DNA of 64,000 bases from Epiperipatus broadwayi (GCA_028023455.1 JAQFVV010000257.1:186001-250000), one strand, 5' to 3'. Counted from the stretch's first letter, positions 11,291-25,444 are shown. The notes: generated by a model not told the origin, from the letters alone. Program-made: numbers and translations.

Positions 11291-11643
11291 AAATACCATG
11301 AATAAAAACTTCTCTTGTTATAGAAATTTAACATGGATTGAGAGTTTTTGTTAGAATTAACTTGTGTTAAAAGGAAAAGTATTAATAAGTGATTAAATGC
11401 TTTTTAATAATCTAATTTCTTTATAAAATGTTAATTTATCTTTAATGTTTTTTCTATAACTTTTACTTCTAAACTCATGTTGTTCTTTTGATTGGGTAGA
11501 ACCCAATGTTTTCTGTAGATGAATGACTGTATTAAATTTAAAGTATCTTTATTGTGCTGTATATTAATTACTGTTGAAAGTGATAATATATAAATATATA
11601 ATACACTTTTAATATACATTTTTTTTTATTTTAAAATTTTTAG
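11291..11643 (+). other. probable intron end with polypyrimidine tract
   Basis: The final bases form a T-rich tract ending TTTTTAG at 11643, the splice acceptor of the following exon. The minus-strand frame at 11431-11619 is low complexity and not credited. Confidence 0.5.
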
Positions 11644-11777
11644 TGATTGCATACCCAGAGCTAAAAAAGAATTGAGGTATCTGAACCGTTATAGTACACC
11701 TTTGGGCAAAATAACCTGTTTGAAAAAAGTAACAAGTGCTATTACAAAACAAGTTCATAATACTGAAGGTGATAGTG
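11644..11777 (+). CDS. ANKRD27: internal exon of an ANKRD27/VARP-like gene (VPS9 domain)
   Basis: This exon encodes 44 codons plus one base at each end. It is bounded by a T-rich tract ending TTTTTAG and by the donor G|GTAAGT. The peptide runs from DCIPRAKKEL through RYLNRYSTPLGKI and TCLKKVTSAIT. It fits the VPS9-domain segment of vertebrate ANKRD27 (VARP), where IPRAK-EL, LN, P, K-CL-KV and IT occur in the same order. VARP is an ankyrin-repeat protein whose VPS9 domain is a guanine-nucleotide exchange factor for Rab21 and which works in endosomal sorting with Rab32/38. I could not find the flanking exons here, so introns must be long. The identification rests on recalled family sequence, not a search; another VPS9 protein is possible. 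Confidence 0.65.
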
Positions 11778-13088
11778 GTAAGTTGATTGATAAGGTTAGA
11801 AATTTAATGTACTAAGTGAAATTTTCTGTCATAGTTTATTTGTATTCTCATTTTACATGTTAGTTTTTCCCACCCTTTGATAAGTTTTTTTTTTCATTTG
11901 TATTAGCAAAGAATTAATTTATTTCTTTAAAAATATAAGATAAATTTTGAAAATAATTATTAATATCATAGTTTACTATCATGATAGCTTTTTTACATTT
12001 CTCATTAGTAAATCCTATTACATCATTTCCATCATTTTTTGTAAGATTAAGAAATCAGTAAATGCTAGATAGTAATACTTATTAAATTCCTAATCAATAC
12101 TGACTTACCTATATCCCCAGATTTGATTCTAACTTATAGCCTTTATCAATGAGATGTTTTAGATCTGGATTTTGTGCATCTGATCCAGATCCAACATTTC
12201 TTACTGACAAAGATCATAAGTTAGAAATTGGGCTGGGAAATATAGATAGGACAGCACTGGGTAGGGATTTAATTAAATTCTACCATTTAGCTAAGCTGAC
12301 AATAGGTGTCAGAACTGGAGCAATAGGATTTGCTGTGAAAAGCAGTGTGAAAGCTGGTGTCATATAATGTTTAGATGTTTATGTTAAATTAATAGGTCAT
12401 GCTTAACATTTGATAGTATCTTGTTGGTTAATGTTATATATTTATTTTTATCTACAAACTATCATTCTGTTCAATATTTTATATTTTTATATTATTTATT
12501 TGAGATATTATTCTTTCTTATTACATTAGTCACTTTATAAATATTACTCTCAATATTTCTCGAGGGTGAGATTTTCAATATATTTCTTCTGCTATTCAAT
12601 AATAAATTTAATTTTGTTTAATGACTTCTTTATATTAAATAGTGGTCTTTCAACAAAACCTTGGTTCATTTAGACATGTCTAGTAAAAATTTCTTTAAAC
12701 ATCATATCTTTTGAAAAAAAAATTGGATATGAAATATTAAAGTAATGACCTTAAAATACATACAGCTTTAATGTATTTAAATCATCTGGAAAATATATAG
12801 GTATAGCAACAAATGTATTATATATGTAAGATTAAATTGAATGATTCCAATATTTTATTTAACACTTATACTTCTATATATAAATTGGAGATATGTGCAT
12901 GCATGTACTTATGTATTAAACTCAAATGTATTAAATACCAATTTTTTATTCATTTGATTTTGCAATGCTTAAGTTCAATTTTTTTTGTTATTCTCATTAA
13001 TTTAAAGTTTTTCTATATATTTTGAAGCGATACATATGCACTTCATGTATATAATTAAAAAAAAAATTGTTAGGGATTTTTAAATCAA
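11778..13088 (+). other. intron-like AT-rich DNA with a GC-richer open frame
   Basis: After the donor site the sequence is AT-rich. The part from 12149 to 12367 stays open for 72 codons and is GC-richer than its surroundings (peptide ends VKSSVKAGVI). It does not match ANKRD27 or any family I recognise. It could be an old element fragment. Confidence 0.3.
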
Positions 13089-13117
13089 AGACTTTTTAAC
13101 ATTTTGCTAGGCAGAAA

Positions 13118-13155
<38 letters not shown>

Positions 13156-13182
13156 TTTTTAACATTTTGCTAGGCAGAAAGT
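13089..13182 (+). repeat. 31-bp direct duplication around a TA microsatellite
   Basis: The same 31 bases, from AGACTTTTTAACATTTTGCT to GGCAGAAAGT, occur at 13089-13119 and 13152-13182, separated by a (TA)n run. This looks like a slippage or repair duplication at the microsatellite. Confidence 0.85.
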
Positions 13183-16100
13183 ATATATATATGTGCATGG
13201 ACAAAGTGTATATGGCCTCATTAAATCTAAATCAATTTAAATAATTTAAAACAAAAATATTTTACTAATTAACAATTGTAAAGGTATTTTATAATTACGT
13301 GGATGGAAATGACATGATTTTTATACAAACAATTAAATTCTACATAGATCATTTGGCTATTTAGGAGATAAATATTATATGTTTCTTGGTCAAAACATAT
13401 TTTTTTGTTATAATCACTTATAAAGTCTGTAATTGATTAGTATGCCATGGGCTCCAGGAAAATAATAATTAATCTGAAGCCAATAGATGGATGGATTTTG
13501 AAATTGAACCATGATGATAACTGATAAGGCAGTTCAGTGAAGTATAAATAGGAGTCTCAGAAGATCGAGTTATACTTATGCTTATGATTGTGCTTTGATT
13601 CTTTATTACTATTCATCCACTCATTCTGTCTTGATCATGGAAGTCACTGTTAAAAATATTCTTGCAATCAACTGTTATATCATGAAAGAATAGAGAAGCC
13701 TGGCATATTCTCCACTCTGGACAAGCTAGTAGAGGCAAGTTTAGATCCATCATAAAGTAGAAAAGTTGCTGTAGTGTACTAAACAACCATTACATTGACC
13801 ATTGTGTTCAGATTATATGCAAACTGTATGCTGCCTAACTTCAAAGGTGTCTATAGCTTTGGAGAAAAGATCAGCCATCATTCAGTAACAGAAATACTGT
13901 CAGATGCTGCCCATTCAATAAAATAGAAATGCATATTAATGAAGACCGGGTCAATCAGCAAGAATAATTTTGAAAGCTTCACAGAATATCAGCTAAAATA
14001 GCTATGTTATAGCTACTGTGCCACAAAAAGGCTACAAATATCTGAATTCAGAACTTAAACTATTAATGATGAAAATAGTCATTTGTATGAATTTTGATTA
14101 TATATTATTATGACTGTATTTCACTAACATTAGATATTTAATTTCCTTTCTACTGAAATTTTGTTATGATTTATATTTCATAAAATATTGAACTGCATCA
14201 GAGAAAACCACTCTTATTATATTCTTTAATCACGATTTTAACTCAGCTTGCACTTTTCACTATGGCAACACACCAGCCCTTCAAGCGGAGGAGTAGAATA
14301 TCACCGATAGGTGAAACATCAATGGTACCAATAACCAGATGAGGCTATGCAAAGTATAACCTATGATCACATTTTCAGGCTATAGCACTTTTTGACTGCT
14401 AGATTCAAACCCCTACCATCCAAAGCACTATTTGTTTTGAGGATTAACCTCAATTATCAGCTAACCACAGGTTATATAGTCAGCATGTTCTGGGCAACAA
14501 GTATTTAATCCAGTGCTTGACATATTCCAAGCTAGCTTCTTTTCTCAATTGTGAGGGGAGAATCTTTGGCACACTTGCCCAATAGTTATAGTTATTTATA
14601 ACCTAATCTACTAGTGATACAGTTTTAAGAGAGAAAATTGATCAAAGAACAGTTAAGCATACAAATATTTATTTTTACACACATAATTATAACACAATAT
14701 AATAAAATTTACATAGGCAGTATTAAAGATTACATTGGCTGTAACTATGAGAGTTCATTAAACTTCCTTTCATTCACATATATGTGTAGATATTTATGAT
14801 GGACAAAAAGAATTGTATTTACATAGGATTTAGAATGACACATCACACTTTCATGGATTCAGTTCCTTGCTTGTTTTCTTACTTGTCGACTACCAGCCAG
14901 TTGGCCTTTGACTTCCATCAATGGTGTCTGGCTTCTTATTGATTCTTCAAGCTTATAATGAGGGAGCGAGAAATTATCAGTTTACAGGTTAGGAGGCAAG
15001 CATTGGTTCCAGCTTGAGATCATCTGATGGTACTGAGGACTTGGGATTGAAGACTAGCTGAACACTTCTAGTGTTCTTTAGCACCACATGTTGCTAGGTC
15101 AGCCATCAGTGAAGATAGGTTGATGAACACGCATACTGGAAAAGTGGATAGTTTTTCTGGCCATCTTCACTTCTGTAATTTTTTTAGTAGTAATACAGCA
15201 GTGTTACATAATAATTTGACTGCATCTGAATGACAATATGACTGGGAATTATATAAATTTATTGTCTCTTCTGCCTTTTATATTTCTTCCTCTCATTGTT
15301 TTCTCTTTACCATCCTCAGATCAAGTTTAATTAATTTTATATTTTTTTCTTAATCCTCCTTCCAGACTCATCTACTTGTCTCATTAAGATTAATTTTTGC
15401 ATTCTTCGGTTATCTAATCTCATTTTGAGATTAATCTTCTTTCCTTGATAAGATAGTGTACATGTGTTTTCATTTTTTCTTTAATTAGTTCAAGTGGGAG
15501 TTATCTTTTCTTTTATCAGCTAAGTAATCTTTAATGAATTACAATTTTAAAAGTTTTCTTATTATATTTTTAGTCTGATTTCATTTTTACATTAATTTGT
15601 TATATTTTTTTTATCCATACATATTTTTTAAAAATTTATAAAAAGGAAGAGCTAATGTTAGCTTTTACTTAGAATTATTCCTCCTCCCTACTTGCTCTTT
15701 AATACTAAAAACTTTCTTTTATTTTTAAAAGAAAAAGGTGACAGAATACTTTATTTTTACAAGTTTGCGTTTCAAAAAAAAAAAACAAAACATTTTTTTC
15801 TTTCTATTTTATTATTCTCACTTTTCTTTTTTAAAAATCAATTTGATCATTTATTTTTAAATGATTATATATGTAACATAGAATATATGTTTTTTTAAGC
15901 ATATATATTCACCAGCTGTACAATATATATATTTAGAAATCAAAATGGTGATGGATTACTTAATTTTATTAGATGCACCATGGCTCAGTCAAAGTAACAT
16001 TAAAAAAATAATTATAACAGAGCAACTGACCATTTATTGACAATCATCATCATGCACTAAAAGTTTCTTTAGTATTATTTTGTTAAAGTAAAAGTTAATA

Positions 16101-16188
16101 ATACTATATTTATGTGTACTACTATATTTATGTGTATTACATTTTCTTGAACTAATTTATTATTATTTTAGGCTGTTCTGGATACTAA

Positions 16189-16219
<31 letters not shown>

Positions 16220-17320
16220 ATATAAATATAAAGGTTTTTAGTGTCCAGAAATAAGTATGAAGCAGATGTGTTTTCTTGCTGCTCACACTCAGTGATTTAT
16301 TTTGAGTATATTTATTTAATAGATATACATTTCTACCATATATCATATGCTTTCTATATTCTTTGAATGTTTGTAGATAAGGGTAATACAGATGTTGTTC
16401 CTGCTCCTTACACTTATTATTATTATTGTTATTTACCACATTTCTATCAATGAGTTTGTGCATTTTGGTCACTAATGCCAGGTTGATGTGTGATTTCTAC
16501 TCAGTCATTTGGTGATATTATTTGATTAGTATTAAACAGATGTTAAAGAGCATTTGGTTTTCTTATTTGAGTCACTCATTATTTGTTATTCAACTACTAC
16601 TGAAAGGATTTATGTCAGTCTAATTCTTTTGACAGTAGTTTATTAAATGAATTTTAGTGTATCTTAAAGCTTGTAAGATGAATAAGTTCTTAAAACTGGG
16701 TTATATTAATAAATATTAATAGTTACAGTTAAGTCTATGCAGTGGGTTTATCTGTCTGTCCAGAAATAATAAAAATTTATAGGGCCATATATTGTCTGTG
16801 CTTAAAGAAACAATAAATATCTACTAATATTAATTTTTCATTAAACTAACTAGGGCAGTTAAATAAAACAATACATCCTTAAGTGTTGTTATTCTAAAAT
16901 CAATCCTGGATTAAAGACCAAGAGACTGGTGTTTCTCCAAGGATTTCTGTCATGTTATTTGTTTTGATTATGTATATACATAAATAAATTGTAACTTTTC
17001 ATTATTCTAGCATTTGTTATTTATCACACTCAATCATGGTAATTAAAATATAATAAGAATTTATTGTATCTAACGAGTCTAGCAGGATGTAAAATTTTTT
17101 TGATCATGTGATGATAAAATGTGAAGGTACATGCAATTTAACCTTGGGTGATTTTCATTTTAGGTGTGCATTTTTGCTTGTTAAAATATATATATTATTT
17201 TAATGGGTGTTTTAGTTGGAAATATTTAATGTGTGAAGTTATCTATTTATAATTTCTCATTTAGAAAGCACTTCATCTAGAACAATAGCTAATGAAAGTC
17301 ATCTTCCTTATGGCAATAAA
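13183..17320. other. mixed stretch with GC-richer unidentified segments
   Basis: Segments 13440-14050, 14260-14580 and 14840-15180 are less AT-rich than their surroundings, consistent with old mobile-element DNA. I could not place them in a family and no frame stays open. A CA/TA microsatellite lies at 16189-16220. The rest is featureless. Confidence 0.4.
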
Positions 17321-17464
17321 TAAAGTAAACTGTCAAGTTGATTGCATTCAAAAGGAGGATTCTGTTTTGAATCTGACTCTAGATGTAATATAGAGATCAA
17401 GCTAGAGAGGCATTCAAAAGAGGATTCTCCTTTTGAATGCAATCAGCCTGACAGTTTTACTTTA
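17321..17464. repeat. foldback element (144 bp)
   Basis: The arms are inverted repeats of about 45 bp (TAAAGTAAACTGTCAAG... with ...CTGACAGTTTTACTTTA), sharing the block GATTGCATTCAAAAGGA. The centre is about 50 bp. This is a MITE-like hairpin without coding capacity and no clear target-site duplication. Confidence 0.75.
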
Positions 17465-17555
17465 GTTTTTGACCTGGAGCAGTTGGTTTTTATTAGAAGC
17501 TGTTCTGGATGAAGATGAAGTGCTTTCTAATTGTTATAAATGGATAACTCCACAC

Positions 17556-17600
<45 letters not shown>

Positions 17601-17606
17601 CCTCAC

Positions 17607-17650
<44 letters not shown>
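17556..17650. repeat. two (TA)n microsatellites
   Basis: Two pure TA runs of about 38 bp flank a short unique spacer. They create artificial Tyr-Ile frames on both strands. Confidence 0.95.
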
Positions 17651-17652
<2 letters not shown>

Positions 17653-17659
17653 AGCTGCT

Positions 17660-20600
17660 TTTCAGTTCTCTGCAAAAATTCTTTATTTAAAAGGGGAATG
17701 TGGCTGAAATAATATAGCTATGGGGCATTTCAAATATTTTTATAAATATATGTGTATATTTTTATGTAATAGATCGATAAGTTGTCTGAACTTTATAATT
17801 TCAGTGTTGATTCACTTTTGTATGACAAACACTATAGAAGGAACTTTTTTTTAGACTGCTTAATTTTTAAGTACCTTAATTTTTTATTGATACATTATTA
17901 AAAAAAAAAATAATATTTTCAGTGGAAAAGGCTTAAGCAGTAAACTTTGTAAAAAAATTTGGTGCTGATATAGTATGCGCTTGGTGGCCATTTTGAATTT
18001 TAAAACACCCAAAAACACTGCTGGCACATGCAAGTGATAAAAGACATTGAATAGAAACATCCATTTTTTTTGAAATTTTCTATAATATTGTCTGGGAGTT
18101 TTTCTAATTAAAACAGAAGAAAATTCCATAGTTATTTTTAAGAGGGAATTTTTTATATGCACTGGAAAACTGTTATCCTATTTGAGCTGAGTCAGCTCCA
18201 GCAGTGAGGTGTTTGACCTTACTTTTTAAAAAGTATACATTACAACTGCAACATCTATGATATAATGACTAATGTAAGTATTTATGGAAAGTATGTTGCT
18301 TAAAGTTAACATTTGGATTTTAAAACAAGAAAATTGGATTTATTAAAATTTCAATTTCTATGTTGATATGAGGTTGTACAATGAAATAAAATTATTCTTC
18401 AGTTTTTAGTGTGTGTATATTTTTAGTATGTGTTTATTTTTTAAATAAAATTTCTTTATTTTCCTGACAGTTTCATCAGAGCAATTTCCTCTATTTTCTA
18501 AAAAGTTTTATTAAAAGTTTTTTTGCATTAAAGTGTATATGATAGGGGTTATTATAAGCAATATATATGAATAAATGAAGAAATGCAAAGAAAGTAAAGG
18601 AGAAGAATAAGAGTATATATTTTGAGTCATCTTAATATTATTTACTTCCAACTTTCTAATATTTTAAATTATTATTAATGCGGTTGAATAAAGTTTTTTG
18701 ATATCTAACTTTACAATTTAATTTTTAGATTCTGAAAGGACTTATGTTCTTTTTGATACTTTTGTTTAAGTAATTGTATATATAGTACACAATTAGCTTC
18801 ATTAACACTATAGTTCTTTAGTGAATGTTAGAGAATCTTCAATTGTTAGATTGCCTTGTTATATCTTATGTATTTCCATGTTTATTTCATGAAATTCCAT
18901 CTTCTAATATATCCAATTCTAACAAATTAAAATATATTTTATTAATCATTTTTATTTTGTGTATTTGCATTAATACAATAATAGATTGTTCAGAATGGTT
19001 TATTGTAGTGGTTAATTGATAGATTTAAGAACTAAAGATCAAAGTTCAAGTTCACCACTTTCCTTGGCTATATGTCATGGGACCATTTGAGCAATAAATC
19101 ATTCAGTTATTTTTATTTTATTTGCAATAGATTTGACCATTAAATCTTTGGTTTTTGGTATAAAGGTTTGTTTCAGAGTTTAGCATGATGTGTCTTATGT
19201 TGTCTTTTAAAGTTGTTAATTTTGTGTTTAGATTTGTAGAGGTCCCTAGTGTCGCATTTTAGGTGAATAGTTTTATGGTAATAGCATTAACATATATTAC
19301 TTACGTAATGAGTATGCGCTTTACAAATTATTAATTATAACTTATAGATATTGTAATTGTCTTCCTCACTATTACTTTATTTAAGATAATGTCTTAATTG
19401 GAGAATGTTTTAATTCATATTTAATTTAAGTATAATTTTTCTGGTATTTGATGAATTTAAAGTAAACTGTTTTCTCATTTCTATTAACTTAGAACAAAAT
19501 TAATAGTATGTTATTGGGAAAATATTTATTTTCAAAGGCTATTCTAACATAAATTTTTGATTTGGCTTCCTTAGAAATATATTAAATTCTTTTCTTGAAT
19601 ATTTTTTATCAGGGATTCAGACTGTTGGAAATTGGGAAGTAGGCAAGGTACTTAATGTAGTGAATCATCTTAAGTGAATCTAATTTTGCTAGTTATAACT
19701 TTGAATCCTGTTTCAACAAGATGAATGGTCATCATTACCAGTTCTTATATTAAATTAATTCTACACTGATATTGAAATTGTCTCTTGAAGGGCTATTCAA
19801 TTTGAAAAATATAATATTTTTTCAAATTTTGTAATTTGTGATCATTTAACTTAATGAATGTGACAAATAATTGGTTAGAATCCATTTTGTTGCAGGCAGT
19901 GTTAGTTTTTCTGTATAAATGATTAAATGGTTTAGTTATTATCTTATATTTTCACTAAAGTTAGTTTTTTTTCCTTTCCATTGGGAATCTGTGAGTGTAG
20001 TAGACTGATATGCAGACATGTTAATTTTTTTAATGTTGTTAGATTGTTGAATAATACAGATTTTTTTTTTCATTACTATGAGCAAGTTAGAAGTCACCAG
20101 TAGCTGACATTTTATTATTACAATTAATTTAAACCTCATTATGATTCAATTGTCTTTTAAATTTTGACTTTATATCTGTCAATTTGCTTACCCCCCCTTT
20201 TTTTATTGTATTATTCATCTTCACATTTACTTTTAGATAGTTTAATCATCTCTCATTATATTAATTGATGTTTTATTAAATTGTAGGTTTTCTTTGCAAA
20301 GTTAGACAAAACATTATTAAAATTCATCCTATTGGTATTGATAGTTCTCTTTATTCATTTTCATATTTACTATCAGTAAAATCTTTGGTTTTAAGGAATT
20401 GCCCTCTTTCTCCCATTTTTATTATTTTTTTCAAACAATAGATAAAATTTATTCAATGTTATTTTACTACTTAAAATTAGATCCCGTTTGGTGCAATGAT
20501 CTATTGTAACAATACATTATATGTGTGGGAATGTTTAAGGAATGTATAAAAATAGTGTTTTAATAATACAAATATTTTTTAAGTTTGTCATTAATTTAGA

Positions 20601-23600
20601 TCAGCCTATACAAACGGTCATTTTGCATTAGCATAGCAATCTAGGAGATAAAAGTAGGGCATGATAATCAATTTTGGCATTTATGGTAAAACATAAAAAT
20701 GGGCATTTAAAAATTATTGTAAGGTCTTATTATTTAATACATATATTTTCAAACTCTTAATAAATAAATATATATCTTTAATATAATGTTTTATTTTTTT
20801 GCCTACTTCAATTCGATGCTTAAGGCGGGTGTCTCGCCTTCTCACGCAGGGTGCAAAAATTTGGCTATTTGATTAAAATTAGAAATTACATATAATGTTG
20901 GGGAAATGCTGTATTTAATTATATTACAAATACTTCACTTAAAATTCCTCACTTGGATGGGTATCAAACGAAAAAATGAACAATCCTGTGGAAGTTAGAC
21001 TAATCCATTTATAAATGAGACTATAGTTATATTTGATATGCAAAAGATTTTACTCTTATTTGAAATCTTGTTAAAGTGGCTAATCTTTATGTACGTCTAG
21101 GACAGATATTGCAAATAATAATATAATATTAAAAAAAGTATTGGTGTATTTAATTATATTATATAAAATTTTAATATATATATATGTGTGTTCATACATT
21201 TACTTTAATATTTTCATAGCTAAAAGATATATGAATGTTAATTTTGAACAGAAATCTTTGTAATAGATTGAAAACTATTTAGGCTACTACTACACATTGT
21301 AATTAATTTCTCTTAACCACTTGAAGCTCATTAGAAATCTTCCCATCTCTAACTTTTCCGAAATAGATGTCAGTAATTTCACGAAAATAGTACAACAAAT
21401 AAATAGCTGATGTTTAGTATATTCACAACTTATCTTTCTCAGAGTTTACTTCTTTTTTTAGGTTATAAAATAATGTGTGTGTGAAAACCATTTTTTTTCT
21501 TATTTTCAAAATCTATTGGCCATTAAAGGCTAGACAAATATTTTTCTACTTTGATAACTTTTCTGGATACTATTATTATTAGATGTTATCAAATTGACTT
21601 CTACAATTACATGACAAATAGGTTATTTTTTCATAATGATTCATCATATTTTTGACTTTTTAGCTTGCTCAAATGATCATTGTTATTACTATACTGATGA
21701 AATACCTCCATTTTAATGATCACCCTCTTTCTCTTTTATGTCAACTTTTTCCTAAGATGTATATTTTTTTATTAAGTTAGATCATCTTATAGAACAATTT
21801 TATATTGCAAGTAAGGTTTAATAATGTTACCAAATACCATTTATAAATTTTCTTTATTTTGCCTGAACCATAGTTTGAAAGCATCAATATTTTTTCTACT
21901 ATTTTTTCCCATCAGATACAATCTTCATATCTATAGAGACATCATAGTATGAATGATTTTGATTTTTTAAAAAAAATGTTCATACTTTAAAAAATCTTTT
22001 TAAGAATTTTTTGTTGCAACTGTAGCAGTGTTAGTCTGTGACAAATCTTTTGACTACTGCGTTTTTTGTTGTTGCTGAATTTTTCACTATCACATTTGAA
22101 ATTAGCTACTGACCATGCCTTCATAATAGTTGTCTTATTTATATTTAGACACAGTACCATCTTTTCACTATATTTATATCTTTTATAATGAGAATCATTT
22201 CTACTTTCTGCTACTATCAATCTGATCCTGAATTCTCATTTGTTTTAGTCAATGTGATTTACTTCATTGCACATTAAACTGAATAGATAAAGTGGAAACA
22301 AGAATTTTTTTCTGACTTCTTTGACAATGTAAAACTATTATGATTTAATTGTAGCCTCATAGAGTTCATATAAAAAATATCTTATAATAGCTATAAAGTT
22401 TTCAGAAATGCTCACTTTTCTAAGAACTTTTCATAATTTAGCATATTTACCTTAATTGAAAATACAATTGTAGTTAAAAAGCATTTTTAGATTCTTTTTA
22501 ATTATCTAACACAAATGAATAATAATATCTGTAATTCTTTAATATTTTTTAAAATTAATAGTTTAACAAGTTGAGAAGCATCCTAACCTATTAAATTCTT
22601 AATTAGAATATTAATGGACATAAAAGATAGCACAAATGCTTTATTTTTTTCCCTTGTAATTAACATCCACTTCAAAAATATTCTAATCCATAAGATATTA
22701 ATTAGTGTCTATCTTCAATTTTTAACGTATTGTATTAGTTCTTAATGAAATGATTTATACTAATCTTTTTTTTATAGTTTTGACCAAAAGTAATGTTCTT
22801 ATTACTGAGTTCATAATTTTAAAATTAAGTCTACTTTATTATGATTTTTTCTATAATAACTATTAAAATTTCTTTCTATTTTTATTTATATTCTTTTACA
22901 GGCATTGAATTATAATTGGATATAATAACAGTAATACCAAAAAAATAAAATAAAACTATTCACAATTAAGTTAGCACAGTTACTGTGGTATAATACTTTT
23001 ACATGGTAATATGAACCTAGTTATTGTTGATATTTTTTTTTGTGGAAGACCTGTTTAAAAATGCTGCTATAAATGAATGGATTTTAAAGATACAAGTAAT
23101 GTACAATATATATCTATAATACCAATTAATACTCTCACTATGCTAAATTTATATTTGACAATATGAATGTTTTATGTTACTATGTAAGGTTATTTACTAA
23201 CAAGCTATATTTAATTAACTATAAATATATGTATACATGTTAAATTCTCTACTGGAAGACAGGATAACATGGCTAGGGAAACAGTGACATTTAATCATCA
23301 TCAATAGTAATTTAATATTTCTTAACATATACTTTTGAGGCTATAATAATAAATTCAGCCAGTTATTTATTTATTTTGATGTTTTATTAACTTTTTATTT
23401 GACAGATCAAAGTTAAGAAATGTTCATTTTTTCTATAACAATGAGAATTTATATCAAAATAATTATAATAAAATTATTTATAGTTTTTTATTGATTTAAG
23501 ATTGATTATCTGCTTATAATCAAATATTTTTTAGTATGTTTACCTAACCGTAAATTAATGTTATTGATAGAATAAGAAACAATTTCTAAAAGTTTGGAAT

Positions 23601-24000
23601 ATTTTATTAATTTAAAAATGTTTAATATTTGTAAACATTATTACAATATATTGTTGGGCAGGACCTAGTTTCCTCTTTTTTATTGTCCAAAGAATGCGTT
23701 AATGGGGAGTGAAGAAAGTTTGGGGATTGGATTGCAGCAACATTTGTGCTGATACTAAAGAAATGAGAATTCAATGAATCTGATAAAACATTTGCTTTAT
23801 GGCAGCAGGTTAAGGAGAGGATAATGTTTGATAGAATACAAACAAAGATATAATAAGAATTGGCACAGCAATAGATAGGTTTTAAATTATGACAAGCCAC
23901 AGATGGCCAGATAATCAATTTAAACATTTTCCCCTATTGGCTAATGTCAACAACTATTAGAATCATTTCTATTTTATATATTATGAGACAGTTTTTATCA
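17660..24000. other. long AT-rich stretch without supported genes
   Basis: Frames here (for example 17884-18162 minus, 18825-19019 plus, 21987-22220 minus, 23622-23927 minus) are short, lack recognisable motifs and have the composition of translated AT-rich DNA. Only a weak tRNA-like relic at 18996-19066 is separately listed. Confidence 0.45.
18996..19066 (+). repeat. possible decayed tRNA-like (SINE) relic
   Basis: TGTAGTGGTTAATTG resembles box A and AAGTTCAAGTTCACC about 30 bases later resembles box B. Neither match is perfect and no duplication or tail is seen. Confidence 0.2.
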
Positions 24001-24179
24001 TGACAAGTTTGGATAGCAAGTTTGAATATGAGATGCTCTTCATATTTGGTACAGTTGTTATCTTCATTATGTAGAAGACAAAAGAACAGATAGAAAGTAG
24101 TTTCAGACAAATATTGGTTTCAAGAGGGTAAAAGATGAGACAGCGCTATGTGATGCTTACAATGGCTTTCAGAAGAGAA

Positions 24180-24300
24180 TAATAATGACTATGTGATCTG
24201 TTATATGCAGATGATTTAATTTCAATGGAAATAGCAAAAAAAGAACTATAGAACCTGGCAAATTGTTTGGCAAGAGGAGCACACTGTACAGACTAAAGCT
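24180..24300 (+). pseudogene. reverse transcriptase fragment with YADD box
   Basis: In one frame the sequence reads DLLYADDLISMEIAKKEL before a stop. YADD (24204-24215) is the catalytic metal-binding box of non-LTR reverse transcriptases, and the L-x-YADDL context fits LINE proteins. The frame is broken on both sides. It differs from LINE family A here, which has FADD, so it is a third LINE lineage. Confidence 0.6.
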
Positions 24301-24429
24301 AAATACAAGCTTTTTTTTTTAACTCGTTGGAAGCAACAGCACATTAGTCTTATTGCATCTCAACATCTAAGTTCACTATTTAAAGTAAAAGTTGCTGAGG
24401 ATTTTTCTTTTGTCATTGGCTAATAAAGA

Positions 24430-24840
24430 ACTCATTTTTTGACATTAATTCTTAAATTGAAGTCTTTAAATGTTATATTCAAAACATTTAAACATTCTGT
24501 AAATCATCTTTTGAACTAAAAAAAATACCCCAAATCAGCAAACTGTAAGAGAATTCAGAAAGACAAAATTCTTCTTTTTGCTCTCAATCTATTCCAGTTA
24601 AAAATTCTACCACCAAATATGTATTGCATCTTGATTTGTGTTTTATTAAGCTACTTATATATAATTTCAAAGACAATTTGTTATGAAAATTGAAAACAAT
24701 ATTGGAGCAACTACCCATTCTTGTTTAACACCAATTTTGATTTCAAGTGCCTAAGATTTTTCATTTGTAGTAATAACACTTTCTTTCATTCCATCATGTA
24801 TCATGATTGTTCTAAAAACAATTAATATATTTTGACTTTT
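24430..24840 (-). pseudogene. decayed non-LTR retrotransposon, LINE family B copy 1
   Basis: On the minus strand, from high to low coordinates, I read IHDGMKESV, then ALEIKIGVKQ followed by VVAPILFS, then IFNWNRLRAK and a degenerate FAD segment. This is the order of reverse transcriptase motifs around the family's GVKQGC-APxLF and FNLRRLxAKTK blocks. Stops and frame changes occur throughout. The same family recurs at 61380-62310 on the same strand. Confidence 0.6.
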
Positions 24841-24844
24841 GGAA

Positions 24845-25444
24845 AAGAATTATATCTAAAAAGTTTATTTAGGAAGGAATATATAATTTCTAAAACAATA
24901 TTGTACTTTGAAAAAAATCTTTGTTTTTTGAAACTTGTTAATAATCATAGGAAAGGAAATATCTAGAGAAATTGTCATATTAAAAACAAATTTATTAAAA
25001 GGAAAGCTATACAATCAATATATAAGTGCATAATTGGATAATGAACATCTTAATTACCTTTTATAGCGAAAGGAGAAATATTAAGAAAATTCACTTTATT
25101 CATTACTGGATTTATTTAAAAGGAAAAATATATCAATTCTTAATACACAAGTAAAATATCCAAACTACCTGTATATCAGCATATAATATAAGAAGAATAA
25201 TATAAATCAAAAAAGCTTATACTGAAATAAAGAGTAGTGAAACTATAAAGGAGCCCTAATTGTAGAAATAAAATATATGGAAGTGAATTTATTGGAGTAA
25301 AGATTTCAATGACAATTGTTTGTATTAAAAATCTTAATATTCCAATGGACACTTTAAGAAAATATTGAGTGATTAGAGAAGGTTCCCAAAAATAGTTGCA
25401 TTACATTTCAATGTGAAGGAAAGTTCAATATTATTTTAGATTGT
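24845..25444. other. AT-rich stretch, possibly more of the LINE family B relic
   Basis: It lies upstream of the minus-strand reverse transcriptase relic and may hold its earlier domains, but I could not align any motif with confidence. Confidence 0.3.

Noticed and set aside
14280-14345. Hammerhead-like GGTGAAACATC after GGAGGAG
   Set aside because: The core would be CGGAGGAG with a wrong second base, and the stem II pairing does not sit next to the core. It does not fit without special assumptions.
17469-17690. Overlapping Tyr-Ile repeat frames on both strands
   Set aside because: They come from TA microsatellites.
23622-23927. 101-codon minus-strand frame
   Set aside because: No recognised motif, and composition like translated AT-rich DNA. 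The segment may be an old element but cannot be assigned.
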